A stretch of DNA of 45,804 nucleotides from Prevotella sp. UBA6447 (GCA_002437115.1 DJOD01000016.1:12330-58133); one strand, 5' to 3'; positions 34,324-42,686 are shown, counted from the first letter of the stretch. Notes: generated from the letters alone by a model not told the origin. Program-made: numbers and translations.

Positions 34324-35424
34324 TTATTTGGGAGTTGGTGCTCGTTTCTTTGTTTGCTCGTTGGATATCTCTTTGCCGTCGAGTAACCCTATATAGGTGT
34401 CAAAAGCGTGGCGCATCTCGCTTATTTTGATGAATTCATCGGCACTGTGGCTGCGAGACGACTCGCCCGGGCCAAGCTTGAACGAGGCGAAGGGCATGAG
34501 AGCCTGGTCGCTCAAGGTGGGAGAACCGTAGGGCTTCATGCCCATGTTGATACATCGTGAGATAAGTGGGTGATGGATGTCGATATGCGAAGAATGGAGG
34601 CGGAATGAGTGGGCGCGCACTTCACTTTTGACGTGTCGGTTGATGATTTCATACACCTCCTCGTTTGTGTAATATTCGTTTGTGCGCACGTCCACCAGCA
34701 TTTGGCATGTGTCAGGGATGACATTGTGTTGTGTCCCAGCATGCACAACGGTCAGGGTCATCTTGGTGGGGCCGAGAAAGGGACTCGATTTTGAGAACTT
34801 GTAATCGCGAATCCAGCGCATGTCATCCAGCGCCTCATAGATGGCATTAACGCCTTCGTTGCGTGCAGCGTGACCACTCTTGCCATGGGCGATGACATCC
34901 AGCACCATCAGTCCTTTCTCTGCAATGGCAGGTTGCATGCCTGTTGGCTCTCCCACAATGGCCACGTCAATCTTGGGTAGCAAGGGCAAAGCGCGGCTGA
35001 TGCCGTCTTTCCCAGAAACTTCTTCCTCTGAGGATGCAAGGTATATGAGGTTGTATGGTTGCGGCCTGAGTGCCAGGTAACGGAATGTCTGCAACAACGT
35101 GGTGAGGCCTCCACCACAATCGTTGCTGCCAAGCCCATAGATGAAGTCGCCCTCGATGGATGGCTCAAAAGGGTCGCGTGTCCAGGAAGCCGATGGCTTC
35201 ACCGTGTCGATGTGCGCATTGAGAAGCAATGTGGGTTTCTTGTCATTGTAACCGTCAGCTTGGATCCAAAGGTTGTTGCCCTCGCGCTGTGGAGCGAAAC
35301 CATAGTTTTTCATCCGCTGTTCCATGATGTCGGCCGCGTTGCTCTCCAATCGGCTAACACGCGGGGTGCTAATTAGGGCGCATAGCAATTCAATGGCATC
35401 GCCTAGGTAATCTTGCTGCTTCAT
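34324..35424 (-). CDS. argE: M20 family acylornithine deacylase (ArgE-like)
   Basis: A 366-residue cytoplasmic M20 zinc hydrolase. Motifs: LLLNAHIDTVKP (metal His and Asp), YGLGSNDCGGG (bridging Asp), SSEEEVSGKDG (catalytic Glu-Glu), VGEPTGMQPAIAEKG and the late RSHSADEF (metal His). This pattern fits Bacteroidales proteins called acetylornithine deacetylase, which in Bacteroides act in an arginine pathway using N-succinyl rather than N-acetyl intermediates. The actual acyl group cannot be read from sequence. argR, a GNAT gene and argG lie 10 kb away in the same window. A perfect -7 box ends exactly 8 nt before the ATG. Another M20 amidase or dipeptidase is the alternative. Confidence 0.75.
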   Translation of the reverse strand: MKQQDYLGDAIELLCALISTPRVSRLESNAADIMEQRMKNYGFAPQREGNNLWIQADGYNDKKPTLLLNAHIDTVKPSASWTRDPFEPSIEGDFIYGLGSNDCGGGLTTLLQTFRYLALRPQPYNLIYLASSEEEVSGKDGISRALPLLPKIDVAIVGEPTGMQPAIAEKGLMVLDVIAHGKSGHAARNEGVNAIYEALDDMRWIRDYKFSKSSPFLGPTKMTLTVVHAGTQHNVIPDTCQMLVDVRTNEYYTNEEVYEIINRHVKSEVRAHSFRLHSSHIDIHHPLISRCINMGMKPYGSPTLSDQALMPFASFKLGPGESSRSHSADEFIKISEMRHAFDTYIGLLDGKEISNEQTKKRAPTPK

Positions 35425-35432
35425 AACGAAAG

Positions 35433-35440
35433 CAAAATTA
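35433..35440 (-). promoter_or_regulatory. -7 promoter box abutting the argE-like start
   Basis: TAATTTTG on the minus strand matches TAnnTTTG with exactly 8 nt between the box and the ATG, implying a leaderless or near-leaderless mRNA. Confidence 0.6.
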
Positions 35441-35483
35441 AGAAAAAAAACCTAATAGTTTTCCTTCTTTAAGGATTATTAGT

Positions 35484-35491
35484 TAACTTTG
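35484..35491 (+). promoter_or_regulatory. -7 promoter box for the acyl-CoA ligase gene
   Basis: TAACTTTG matches TAnnTTTG but lies 178 nt before the ATG, giving a long leader. The leader contains a 27-codon ORF (35524-35607) and a small perfect hairpin (CACCAA/TTGGTG near 35560-35574). Confidence 0.45.
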
Positions 35492-35669
35492 CAAAGTATA
35501 TGGTTTGCACGTTAAGCGAAAGCATGGTGTTAGTATTCGAAGACGAGATGCTTGTCATGTCACCAAAAGTTGGTGTCTGTCAGGGGAGGGGGAGTGGTCG
35601 AGGCTAACAGATTGCTAGGCAGATTGCGCGCAAGGAAGCCTTTTACGTTAAAATTTAAGCCTAAACAGT

Positions 35670-37478
35670 ATGCAGAATTTATGTCATCTTTCTGTGCTCA
35701 TTCATGAGCAGGCTAAGAAGTATGGTGCTCGCCCCGCCTTGACGTTCCGTAGCTTTGGAAGTCTGAAATGGAGAACAGCATCATGGAACCAGTTTTCCTA
35801 CCGGGTCAAGCAAGTGAGCAATGCCTTGCTCAACCTTGGTCTTAAGCCACAGGAGAAGATAGCAGTGTTCTCGCAAAACTGCATCCAGTATTTGTACACA
35901 GACTTTGGGGCTTATGGCGTTCGAGCCATTTCGATACCTTTCTATGCAACCAGCTCGGAGAGGCAGATACAGTACATGGTCAATGATGGTGGCGTGAAAT
36001 ACTTGTTCGTTGGTGAACAAGAGCAATATGACAAGGCTCACCGTATTTTCCCCCTTTGCCATTCGCTTGAGCGAATCATCATTTTCGATGAAAGCGTTCG
36101 TGTCAGTTCGCACGACCCCAACGCCCTTTATTTTGACGACTTTTTGAGATTAGGGGAAGGTCTTCCGCGCCAGACGGAAGTGGAGAAACGTTGGAGCGAG
36201 GCCAACAATGACGACATTTGTAACATCTTGTATACCAGTGGCACTACAGGGGAAAGCAAAGGTGTCATTCTTTCTTATGGCCAATATGCTGCAGCACTTG
36301 CCGCTAATGGAAAGGTTGTCGACGTTACAGAGAAGGATCGCATTATTGATTTCTTGCCCTTTACTCACATCTTTGAACGCGGTTGGGCCTACTTGGCCCT
36401 TTCTGAAGGAGCACAATTAATCATCAACACTTACCCCAAGGAAATACAAGATTCTATGCGTGAGACACATCCGACCAGCATGTCGAGTGTGCCTCGCTTT
36501 TGGGAGAAGGTCTATCAGGCTGTCAAGGCCAAGATGGACGATGCGAGTGGGGTGCAGCGAAAACTCTTCAATCATGCCCTCAGTGTGGGCCGCAAGTACA
36601 ACATTGAGTATTTGGCCAATGGCAAACGTCCGCCGTTGGGATTGGCATTGGAGTATCAAGTGGTAAACCACACTGTGTTGAGCCTGGTTCGCAAGCAGCT
36701 CGGCCTGGAGCATCCCAACATTTTCCCTACCGCAGGAGCCTATGTGTCTCCCGAAGTAGAGCAGTTTGTCCATTCTATTGGCATCTCAATGATTGTAGGA
36801 TATGGCCTTACTGAGAGCTTGGCTACGGTTTCGTGCGATCACAAGGGAGAAAAATACACCATCGGGTCGGTGGGCAGACCCATAGACGGACTTGAGATAA
36901 AGATTGGTGACAACGACGAGATTCTATTGAAAGGTCCCACCATCACGAAAGGCTATTACCATCGAGACGATGCCAATGCGCAAGCGTTCGACAAGGAAGG
37001 ATTCTTCCATACGGGAGACGCAGGCTATTTCAAGGATGGCGAGCTTTACCTGCGCGAGCGCATAAAAGACCTTTTCAAGACCAGCAATGGAAAGTATGTG
37101 GCACCCCAGATGGTAGAGTCTCTGCTTTTGGTTGACAAGTATGTCGACCAGGTGGCTGTTATTGCAGATCAACGTAAGTTTGTTTCTGCGCTCATCGTCC
37201 CCGAGTTTCGCTTGGTGGAGGAATGGGCGCGCGACCATAAGGTCAACTTTGAGACACGTGAAGACCTATGCGCCAATCCGCAGGTTCACGAGATGATGAT
37301 GGAACGCATCACAACACTCCAGCAGTCGTTGGCGAGCTATGAGCAAATCAAACGCTTTACGCTGCTGCCTCATCATTTTTCGATGGAATCGGGCGAATTG
37401 ACAAACACGTTGAAGATGCGGCGTCCAATTATCAACAAGAACTACAACGACATCATTGAGAAGATGTACCAGGACTAA
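35670..37478 (+). CDS. fadD: AMP-forming long-chain fatty acid--CoA ligase
   Basis: A 602-residue ANL-superfamily adenylating enzyme that activates fatty acids to acyl-CoA through an acyl-AMP intermediate. The AMP-binding P-loop is ILYTSGTTGESKGV (about 186-199); later motifs are FLPFTHIFERGW, VGYGLTESLATVS and GEFFHTGD-type sequence (EGFFHTGDAGYF), ending with the KTSNGKYVAPQMVE hinge region. The length is typical of long-chain acyl-CoA synthetases in Bacteroidota. No membrane segment is evident, so it is probably cytoplasmic or peripheral. prfB follows after 59 nt; the two may be co-transcribed although functionally unrelated. Confidence 0.92.
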   Translation: MQNLCHLSVLIHEQAKKYGARPALTFRSFGSLKWRTASWNQFSYRVKQVSNALLNLGLKPQEKIAVFSQNCIQYLYTDFGAYGVRAISIPFYATSSERQIQYMVNDGGVKYLFVGEQEQYDKAHRIFPLCHSLERIIIFDESVRVSSHDPNALYFDDFLRLGEGLPRQTEVEKRWSEANNDDICNILYTSGTTGESKGVILSYGQYAAALAANGKVVDVTEKDRIIDFLPFTHIFERGWAYLALSEGAQLIINTYPKEIQDSMRETHPTSMSSVPRFWEKVYQAVKAKMDDASGVQRKLFNHALSVGRKYNIEYLANGKRPPLGLALEYQVVNHTVLSLVRKQLGLEHPNIFPTAGAYVSPEVEQFVHSIGISMIVGYGLTESLATVSCDHKGEKYTIGSVGRPIDGLEIKIGDNDEILLKGPTITKGYYHRDDANAQAFDKEGFFHTGDAGYFKDGELYLRERIKDLFKTSNGKYVAPQMVESLLLVDKYVDQVAVIADQRKFVSALIVPEFRLVEEWARDHKVNFETREDLCANPQVHEMMMERITTLQQSLASYEQIKRFTLLPHHFSMESGELTNTLKMRRPIINKNYNDIIEKMYQD

Positions 37479-37537
37479 CAGGGAAAGTGGGCAATATGCC
37501 CATAACAATCCTTCTAAACAGCAAGAATAGAAAACAG

Positions 37538-38662
37538 ATGATAACAGCAGATCAATTGAAGGATGTGATGGATCGAGCAGACAAGCTTCATCATTATCTG
37601 AATATCGACCAGAAGAAAGTGGAGTTCGAGGAGGAGCAATTGCGCACGCAGGCTCCTGACTTTTGGGAAGACCCAAAGCGTGCCCAGGCACAAATGAAGA
37701 AGGTGAAGGGCATTGAGAAGTGGCTCAGGGGCTATCAGGAGGTTCGTCAGTATGCCGACGAGCTGCAGTTGGCTTTCGATTTCTACAAGGAAGACATGGT
37801 GACTGAGGAAGAGGTTGACGACGATTATGCTAAGGCCATGCATGCCATTGAGGAACTTGAGCTGAAGAATATGCTTCGCCAAGAAGAAGACTCCATGGAT
37901 GCCGTGATGAAAATCAATTCAGGTGCGGGCGGTACGGAAGCGCAAGATTGGGCACAGATGCTCATGCGAATGTATATGCGTTGGTGTGAGGCTCATGGTT
38001 ACAAGGTTACCATCACCGACCTCCAGCCAGGCGAAGAGGTCGGTATCAAGAGCATGACCATGACCATCGAGGGTGGTGAGTATGCCTACGGATTTCTGAA
38101 AAGCGAAAATGGTGTGCATCGTTTGGTTCGAGTGTCTCCTTACAATGCGCAGGGTAAGCGCATGACCAGTTTCGCCAGTGTCTTTGTCACTCCACTTGTC
38201 GACGATACCATTGAGGTGTATGTAGATCCCGCCAAGGTCAGTTGGGATACCTTCCGCAGTTCAGGTGCTGGTGGACAAAACGTCAATAAGGTGGAATCAG
38301 GTGTTCGTTTGCGCTACCAGTATGAAGATCCCGACACAGGGGAGAAGGAAGAAATCCTCATTGAGAACACTGAGACGCGCGATCAGCCTAAGAATAGGGC
38401 GAAGGCCATGCAGCTCTTGAAGAGCCAGCTTTACGACCGAGCCTTGAAGAAAAAGCAAGAAGCTCAGGCCAAGATTGAGGCTGGCAAGAAAAAGATAGAG
38501 TGGGGTAGCCAAATTCGCAGCTATGTCTTTGATGACCGTCGTGTGAAAGACCATCGCACGGGTTACCAGACATCCGATGTAGATGGCGTTATGGATGGCA
38601 AGATAGATGGTTTCATCAAGGCTTATCTGATGGAGTTCCCCACGGAGGAAGAAGCCCAATAG
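37538..38662 (+). CDS. prfB: Peptide chain release factor 2
   Basis: A 374-residue class I release factor that triggers peptide release at UGA and UAA. The catalytic GGQ is at 245-247 inside SSGAGGQNVNKV. The codon-reading tripeptide, SPF in E. coli RF2, appears as SPY at 200-202 (RVSPYNAQGKR). Many bacteria regulate prfB with an in-frame UGA near codon 25 and a +1 frameshift; here the region reads HHYLNIDQKK without any stop, so no frameshift is needed. The frame is open from a GTG at 37487, but MITADQLKDVMDRADKL is the family start, with the ATG at 37538. Confidence 0.95.
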   Translation: MITADQLKDVMDRADKLHHYLNIDQKKVEFEEEQLRTQAPDFWEDPKRAQAQMKKVKGIEKWLRGYQEVRQYADELQLAFDFYKEDMVTEEEVDDDYAKAMHAIEELELKNMLRQEEDSMDAVMKINSGAGGTEAQDWAQMLMRMYMRWCEAHGYKVTITDLQPGEEVGIKSMTMTIEGGEYAYGFLKSENGVHRLVRVSPYNAQGKRMTSFASVFVTPLVDDTIEVYVDPAKVSWDTFRSSGAGGQNVNKVESGVRLRYQYEDPDTGEKEEILIENTETRDQPKNRAKAMQLLKSQLYDRALKKKQEAQAKIEAGKKKIEWGSQIRSYVFDDRRVKDHRTGYQTSDVDGVMDGKIDGFIKAYLMEFPTEEEAQ

Positions 38663-38771
38663 GTTTTGCTGGCCAGAGATGTGAAGCGGTGTGTTTTATG
38701 CCGTATCCTATCTTGATATAGCTTCCGCAGTTGTTACTCGCATTTTAGAATAACCTTAAAATATTGATATC

Positions 38772-38960
38772 ATGAGCAAGAAGAGAGTAGAAAAGCACCC
38801 TGTGGTACATGAGGTGAACCAGGTGGTTCAACCTCGCAAGCGAGAGAATCATGACGACAAGCAGAAAGACCAAGGCGACAAGGTCGTCAAGTGGGTCTTC
38901 GGCGTGCTTATCGCGCTTGCCATCCTTTATGTCATTTGGTCAATGTATGTAGTAAGATAA
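38772..38960 (+). CDS. Small single-pass membrane protein, unknown function
   Basis: A 62-residue protein. About 38 highly charged N-terminal residues (Lys/Asp/Gln-rich) precede one membrane helix (about 42-58: VFGVLIALAILYVIWSM) and a short VVR end, suggesting a tail-anchored or type II topology. I do not recognise a family. Support for it being real: a clean ATG, a normal hydrophobic helix, and a stop that overlaps the next gene's ATG (TAATG), a usual sign of translational coupling with the CYTH protein. No promoter box was identified in the 109-nt gap after prfB. Confidence 0.75.
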   Translation: MSKKRVEKHPVVHEVNQVVQPRKRENHDDKQKDQGDKVVKWVFGVLIALAILYVIWSMYVVR

Positions 38961-39472
38961 TGAGTGGACTTGAGATAGAGCGCAAGTTTCTCGTCAAGAA
39001 AGGCGACGCGTACAAGAGCGCCGCCTTTTCTTGTAGCCATATCCAGCAAGGCTACATCCCCGCTTCCGGAGTCACGGTTCGCATCCGTGTGCGCGACGAG
39101 AAGGGTTACCTGACCATCAAAAGTCATAGCACTAATGGTGGCTTAACCCGCTACGAGTTTGAGAAAGAGATTAGTCTGGATGAGGCCATCCACCTGATGA
39201 CCCTGTGCCAAGGTGGCGTGGTTGACAAGCATCGCTGGCTGGTGAAAAGTGGTTCCCACACCTTTGAGGTAGATGAGTTTCATGGGGCCAATGCTGGCCT
39301 TGTGGTGGCCGAGGTGGAGCTTCATCGTGAAGACGAACCTTATGAAAAGCCCGATTTTATCGGACCAGAGGTGACAGGCGATGCCCATTTCCGCAACTCC
39401 AGTTTGCTTAGCGACCCTTTCTGCAACTGGCGACAGCTCGTGCCAGAAGCATACCGAGCCCCTGTCCAATGA
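38960..39472 (+). CDS. CYTH domain protein (triphosphate tunnel enzyme family)
   Basis: A 170-residue CYTH protein. The hallmark ExExK motif is at the N-terminus (LEIERKFLV), followed by VRIRVRDEKGYLTIKS, where alternating basic residues line the tunnel, then YEFEKEI and FEVDEFHGANAGLVVAEVEL supplying acidic metal ligands. Bacterial relatives hydrolyse inorganic triphosphate or bind polyphosphate-type ligands; class IV adenylate cyclases are more distant. The frame extends upstream to 38891, but the ATG overlapping the previous stop gives the family start. A 17-bp stem hairpin begins right after the stop codon, inside the opposing vanZ coding sequence, which overlaps this gene's last 65 nt. 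Confidence 0.92.
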   Translation: MSGLEIERKFLVKKGDAYKSAAFSCSHIQQGYIPASGVTVRIRVRDEKGYLTIKSHSTNGGLTRYEFEKEISLDEAIHLMTLCQGGVVDKHRWLVKSGSHTFEVDEFHGANAGLVVAEVELHREDEPYEKPDFIGPEVTGDAHFRNSSLLSDPFCNWRQLVPEAYRAPVQ

Positions 39473-39836
39473 GAACGCCGATGCCGTCGGCCAACCAGTC
39501 GACGGCATCGCCGTTCCGTCGGCCTCCAGTGCAGGTGGCCTGCACCAACTCTATCAGTGCGCCCATCACCAGAGGGGCGGCAAAGGCCCATGTCCATAGG
39601 AATCGCTTGTCGGGTGAAGTGTGTCTGAACGCGTGCTCACCCCACACGATGGTGCAAAGACCACCGAACATCACGAAGTGGGTCCACTTGTCAATCATGT
39701 TGATGTCATTCAGTGGTGTCTCGGGGATGGGCATGAGACACAATACCCAAATGGCAGCCGCGCAAGTCAAAGAAAGTGGGTAGGTTCTTAATGTAACTCT
39801 TAATGTATTACGCGATTTTTTCATTTTTGCTTTCAT
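39408..39836 (-). CDS. VanZ-like family membrane protein
   Basis: A 142-residue integral membrane protein with about four hydrophobic segments. Family landmarks are the first helix (LTCAAAIWVLCLMP), NMIDKWTHFVMFGGL with the conserved D-K-x-x-H motif, ALIELVQ and GDAVDWLADGIGVLIG. VanZ-like proteins are widespread and mostly uncharacterised; the name comes from VanZ of the Tn1546 vancomycin cluster, which gives teicoplanin resistance, and does not imply resistance here. It converges on the CYTH gene and overlaps its last 65 nt. The ATG at 39836 lies 7 nt after a -7 box; an alternative ATG is at 39824. Confidence 0.85.
   Translation of the reverse strand: MKAKMKKSRNTLRVTLRTYPLSLTCAAAIWVLCLMPIPETPLNDINMIDKWTHFVMFGGLCTIVWGEHAFRHTSPDKRFLWTWAFAAPLVMGALIELVQATCTGGRRNGDAVDWLADGIGVLIGQGLGMLLARAVASCRKGR
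39473..39516 (+). terminator. Hairpin after the CYTH gene, embedded in vanZ
   Basis: Arms 39473-39489 and 39500-39516 pair over 17 positions with a single mismatch around a 10-nt loop. The left arm begins at the base after the CYTH TGA. No T-run follows. The same bases encode the conserved GDAVDWLADGIG region of VanZ on the other strand. Confidence 0.5.
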
Positions 39837-39843
39837 TTTAATT

Positions 39844-39874
39844 CAAAAGTAGATATTTTTTTATAATTTTGCAA
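39844..39874 (-). promoter_or_regulatory. vanZ promoter (-7 box and partial -33)
   Basis: On the minus strand TACTTTTG (39844-39851) matches TAnnTTTG, and a partial -33 (TTGC, 39871-39874) lies 19 nt upstream. The -7 box ends 7 nt before the vanZ ATG. Confidence 0.5.
39864..39871 (+). promoter_or_regulatory. -7 promoter box for the first SNF transporter
   Basis: TAATTTTG matches TAnnTTTG, 25 nt before the ATG at 39897. It faces away from the vanZ -7 box only 12 bp apart, so the two core promoters overlap. Confidence 0.55.
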
Positions 39875-39896
39875 GCGTGATAAATGAAAAAAACGT

Positions 39897-41255
39897 ATGT
39901 CTGAAGAAAGAGCAAACTTTGGAAGTAAGATAGGAATGATATTGGCCACTGCTGGCGGCGCGGTGGGGCTTGGCAACGTTTGGCGTTTCCCTTACATGGC
40001 TGGCCAAAACGGTGGAGCCGCCTTTATCCTTATATATATTGGATGTGTGCTTCTGTTGGGTATACCCTGCATGGTTTCCGAATTTATCATAGGTCGTCAT
40101 GGTGCATCCAACACCTATCGTGCCTACTCGAAGTTGGCGCACGGCAACGCCTGGAAGTTTGTGGGACTACTGGGTGTGCTGACAGGTTATCTTATCACTG
40201 GTTATTACGCAGTGGTTTCCGGTTGGTGCCTGCAGTACATTTACGCTTCTGTCGCAGGACAGCTGCATGGCGACCCCCAGTTTGTGAAAACCTATTTTCA
40301 GACGTTCTCAACCGATCCCGTTCGTCCCATCTTCTGGCTCGTGACCATTCTCCTTGTCACCCATTTTGTCATTATCCATGGCGTGCGCGGTGGCATCGAG
40401 AAAACCTCCAAGTTGCTCATGCCCACCCTGTTTGTGCTGTTGCTCATTATTGTGGTGGCCTCATGTATGCTTCCTGGGGCCGATAAGGGCATAGCTTTTC
40501 TGTTTAAGCCCGACTTTAGCAAGGTCGACCAAGGCGTTTTCCTGGGTGCCTTGGGCCAGTCTTTCTATTCTCTGAGCATAGCCATGGGGTGCATCTGCAC
40601 CTACGCTTCCTACTATTCGCGCCAAACCAACCTCTTAAGCTCTGCCGTCCAAATTTCACTCATCGACACCTTAGTGGCTATCCTTTCCGGCCTCATGATT
40701 TTCCCGGCGGCTTTCTCTGTGGGTGTCAATCCCGACAGCGGCCCTTCGCTCATTTTCATCACTCTACCCAATGTCTTCAATGAAGCCTTTTCGGGCATGC
40801 CCTTGTTAGGATGTGTTGTGTCGTTGCTGTTTTATGCCCTTTTGTCGCTGGCTGCCCTCACATCGCTCATGTCACTCCATGAGGTGAGCACCGCTTTCTT
40901 CTATGAGGAACTTCACATCTCTCGTAAAAAGGGCGCGTGGATTGCTACCGTCACCACGACTGTCATCGGCGCGTTCTGCTCCCTGTCGTTGGGTTCGTTC
41001 GATGGGTTGCGCGTTGGCGGCAAGAGTCTCTTTGACGTGTTTGACTTTGTGACTGGCCAGATTTTCCTTCCCGTAGGCGGATTTCTCACCTGCCTCTTTT
41101 TGGGATGGTTTGTTCCCAAACAGCTTGTGAAAGACGAGTTTACCAACTGGGGCACGTTGGGAGGCCGCTTCCTGGGTGTGTTCTTGTTCTTGGTTCGCTT
41201 TGTCTGTCCCCTGGCCATCCTTTCCATCTTTCTCCATCAGTTTAACGTGATATGA
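39897..41255 (+). CDS. Na+-dependent transporter, SNF/NSS family (first of a tandem pair)
   Basis: A 452-residue secondary transporter of the neurotransmitter:sodium symporter family, which takes up amino acids or similar solutes with Na+. The TM1 substrate/sodium-binding block reads TAGGAVGLGNVWRFPY near residue 20, followed by NGGAAFI; TM6 reads ALGQSFYSLSIAMG and TM7-8 includes PDSGPSLIFITLP and LAALTSLMS. Eleven to twelve membrane helices are visible. The substrate cannot be assigned. The next gene is a close paralogue starting 43 nt downstream, with stretches of identical DNA (for example a shared 32-mer at 40719-40750). Confidence 0.94.
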   Translation: MSEERANFGSKIGMILATAGGAVGLGNVWRFPYMAGQNGGAAFILIYIGCVLLLGIPCMVSEFIIGRHGASNTYRAYSKLAHGNAWKFVGLLGVLTGYLITGYYAVVSGWCLQYIYASVAGQLHGDPQFVKTYFQTFSTDPVRPIFWLVTILLVTHFVIIHGVRGGIEKTSKLLMPTLFVLLLIIVVASCMLPGADKGIAFLFKPDFSKVDQGVFLGALGQSFYSLSIAMGCICTYASYYSRQTNLLSSAVQISLIDTLVAILSGLMIFPAAFSVGVNPDSGPSLIFITLPNVFNEAFSGMPLLGCVVSLLFYALLSLAALTSLMSLHEVSTAFFYEELHISRKKGAWIATVTTTVIGAFCSLSLGSFDGLRVGGKSLFDVFDFVTGQIFLPVGGFLTCLFLGWFVPKQLVKDEFTNWGTLGGRFLGVFLFLVRFVCPLAILSIFLHQFNVI

Positions 41256-41298
41256 TTCTTGGGACATTTGTCCAAGGCTCATACTTGACTTCCACTTT

Positions 41299-42642
41299 AT
41301 GACAGAACGCGGTAATTTCGGAACCAAGATAGGTGTCGTGCTCGCCACGGCCGGGTCGGCTGTGGGCTTGGGCAACATTTGGCGCTTTCCTTACATGACG
41401 GGCCAAGACGGTGGCGCGGCTTTCATCTTCATTTATGCGGTGTGCATCCTGATGCTGGGTATTCCAGGCATGGTGGCCGAGTTTATCGTGGGACGCCATG
41501 GCGCGTCCAATGCCGCCCGCGCCTATCACACGATGGGTGGACGATGGTGGTCGGTGGTGGGCTACATGGGTGCTCTCACGTCGATGATCATCTTGGGTTT
41601 CTATGCTGTGGTGGCCGGCTGGTGCTTGCAGTATCTGGTGGCCTCGGCCATGGGACATCTCAATGGCGACGCCGCCCATGTGGCCGATTACTTCAAGGCC
41701 TTCTCCTCCCACCCCCTGAAGCCCTTGATGTGGACAGTCGTCTTTATCGTCATCACCCACCTGGTGGTCATTCGTGGTGTGCGGAAAGGCATCGAGAAGT
41801 TCAGCAATACCCTCATGCCCATCTTGTTTGTGTTGCTGCTGGTCATTGTTGTTGCTTCATGCACCCTTCCAGGAGCGGGCAAGGGCGTGGAGTTCCTTTT
41901 TAGACCTGATTTCTCCAAGGTGTCGCGCAGTGTGCTGCTCGACGCGTTGGGCCAGGCATTCTTTTCCCTTTCGTTAGGCACGGCGTGCCTCTGCACTTAC
42001 GCTTCCTATTTCGGGCGTCAAACCAATCTTCTGACCACTGCGGCACAGATAGCCTTTGTCGACACGGTCATTGCCGTGCTTGCTGGCCTCATGATTTTCC
42101 CCGCTGCTTTTTCCGTGGGTGTCAATCCCGACAGCGGCCCTTCGCTTATCTTCATTACCCTGCCCAACGTGTTCCAGCAGGCGTTCAGTCCCACGTTAGG
42201 CTATGTCGTCGGTATCCTGTTCTACGCCCTGTTGTCGTTGGCGGCCTTGACCTCCACCATTTCCATGCATGAGATAGGCACGGCCCTTTTTTATGAGGAG
42301 CTTCATATTTCACGCAAGAAGGGAGCCGTCATTGAGACGATGGTGTGTTGTGTCATCGGCGTGCTCTGTTCGTTGTCGTGTGGCGCTGCCGACATCCACC
42401 TTTTTGGCAAGAGCTTTCTCGACTGCTGCGATTATCTCACCTCAAACATTCTCTTGCCCCTTGGTTCCTTTTTCACTTGCATCCTGGTTGGGTGGGTGGT
42501 GCCCCGTCAAGTGGTGCGCGACGAGGTGAGCAATTGGGGCACCCTCCGTTCATCTCTCTATTCCGTGTGGCTCTTTATCATCCGTTTTGTTTCGCCAGCC
42601 TGCATCCTGCTGGTTTTCCTCCATCAGATGGGTGTCATCTGA
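41299..42642 (+). CDS. Na+-dependent transporter, SNF/NSS family (second of a tandem pair)
   Basis: A 447-residue paralogue of the preceding transporter, aligned along its full length: TM1 reads TAGSAVGLGNIWRFPYM, TM6 ALGQAFFSLSLGTA, then PDSGPSLIFITLP and LAALTSTISMHE. Differences from the first copy cluster in the loops and in TM8-TM10, which may reflect different substrates. It lies 43 nt after the first copy and 44 nt before the helix-hairpin-helix gene, with no promoter box seen between, so one transcript from 39864 is likely. The tandem arrangement points to a local duplication followed by divergence. Confidence 0.94.
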   Translation: MTERGNFGTKIGVVLATAGSAVGLGNIWRFPYMTGQDGGAAFIFIYAVCILMLGIPGMVAEFIVGRHGASNAARAYHTMGGRWWSVVGYMGALTSMIILGFYAVVAGWCLQYLVASAMGHLNGDAAHVADYFKAFSSHPLKPLMWTVVFIVITHLVVIRGVRKGIEKFSNTLMPILFVLLLVIVVASCTLPGAGKGVEFLFRPDFSKVSRSVLLDALGQAFFSLSLGTACLCTYASYFGRQTNLLTTAAQIAFVDTVIAVLAGLMIFPAAFSVGVNPDSGPSLIFITLPNVFQQAFSPTLGYVVGILFYALLSLAALTSTISMHEIGTALFYEELHISRKKGAVIETMVCCVIGVLCSLSCGAADIHLFGKSFLDCCDYLTSNILLPLGSFFTCILVGWVVPRQVVRDEVSNWGTLRSSLYSVWLFIIRFVSPACILLVFLHQMGVI

Positions 42643-42686
42643 GAGCCTCCCCCTTCCCCTGATTTTTCTATTCCATACTGATTGAC

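Noticed and set aside
37538..37640. Programmed +1 frameshift in prfB
   Set aside because: Looked for an in-frame UGA near codon 25; the frame is continuous through the region, so none is needed.
39408..39836. Vancomycin/teicoplanin resistance gene
   Set aside because: VanZ-like proteins are common in Bacteroidota and no other van gene is present; the family name does not imply resistance.
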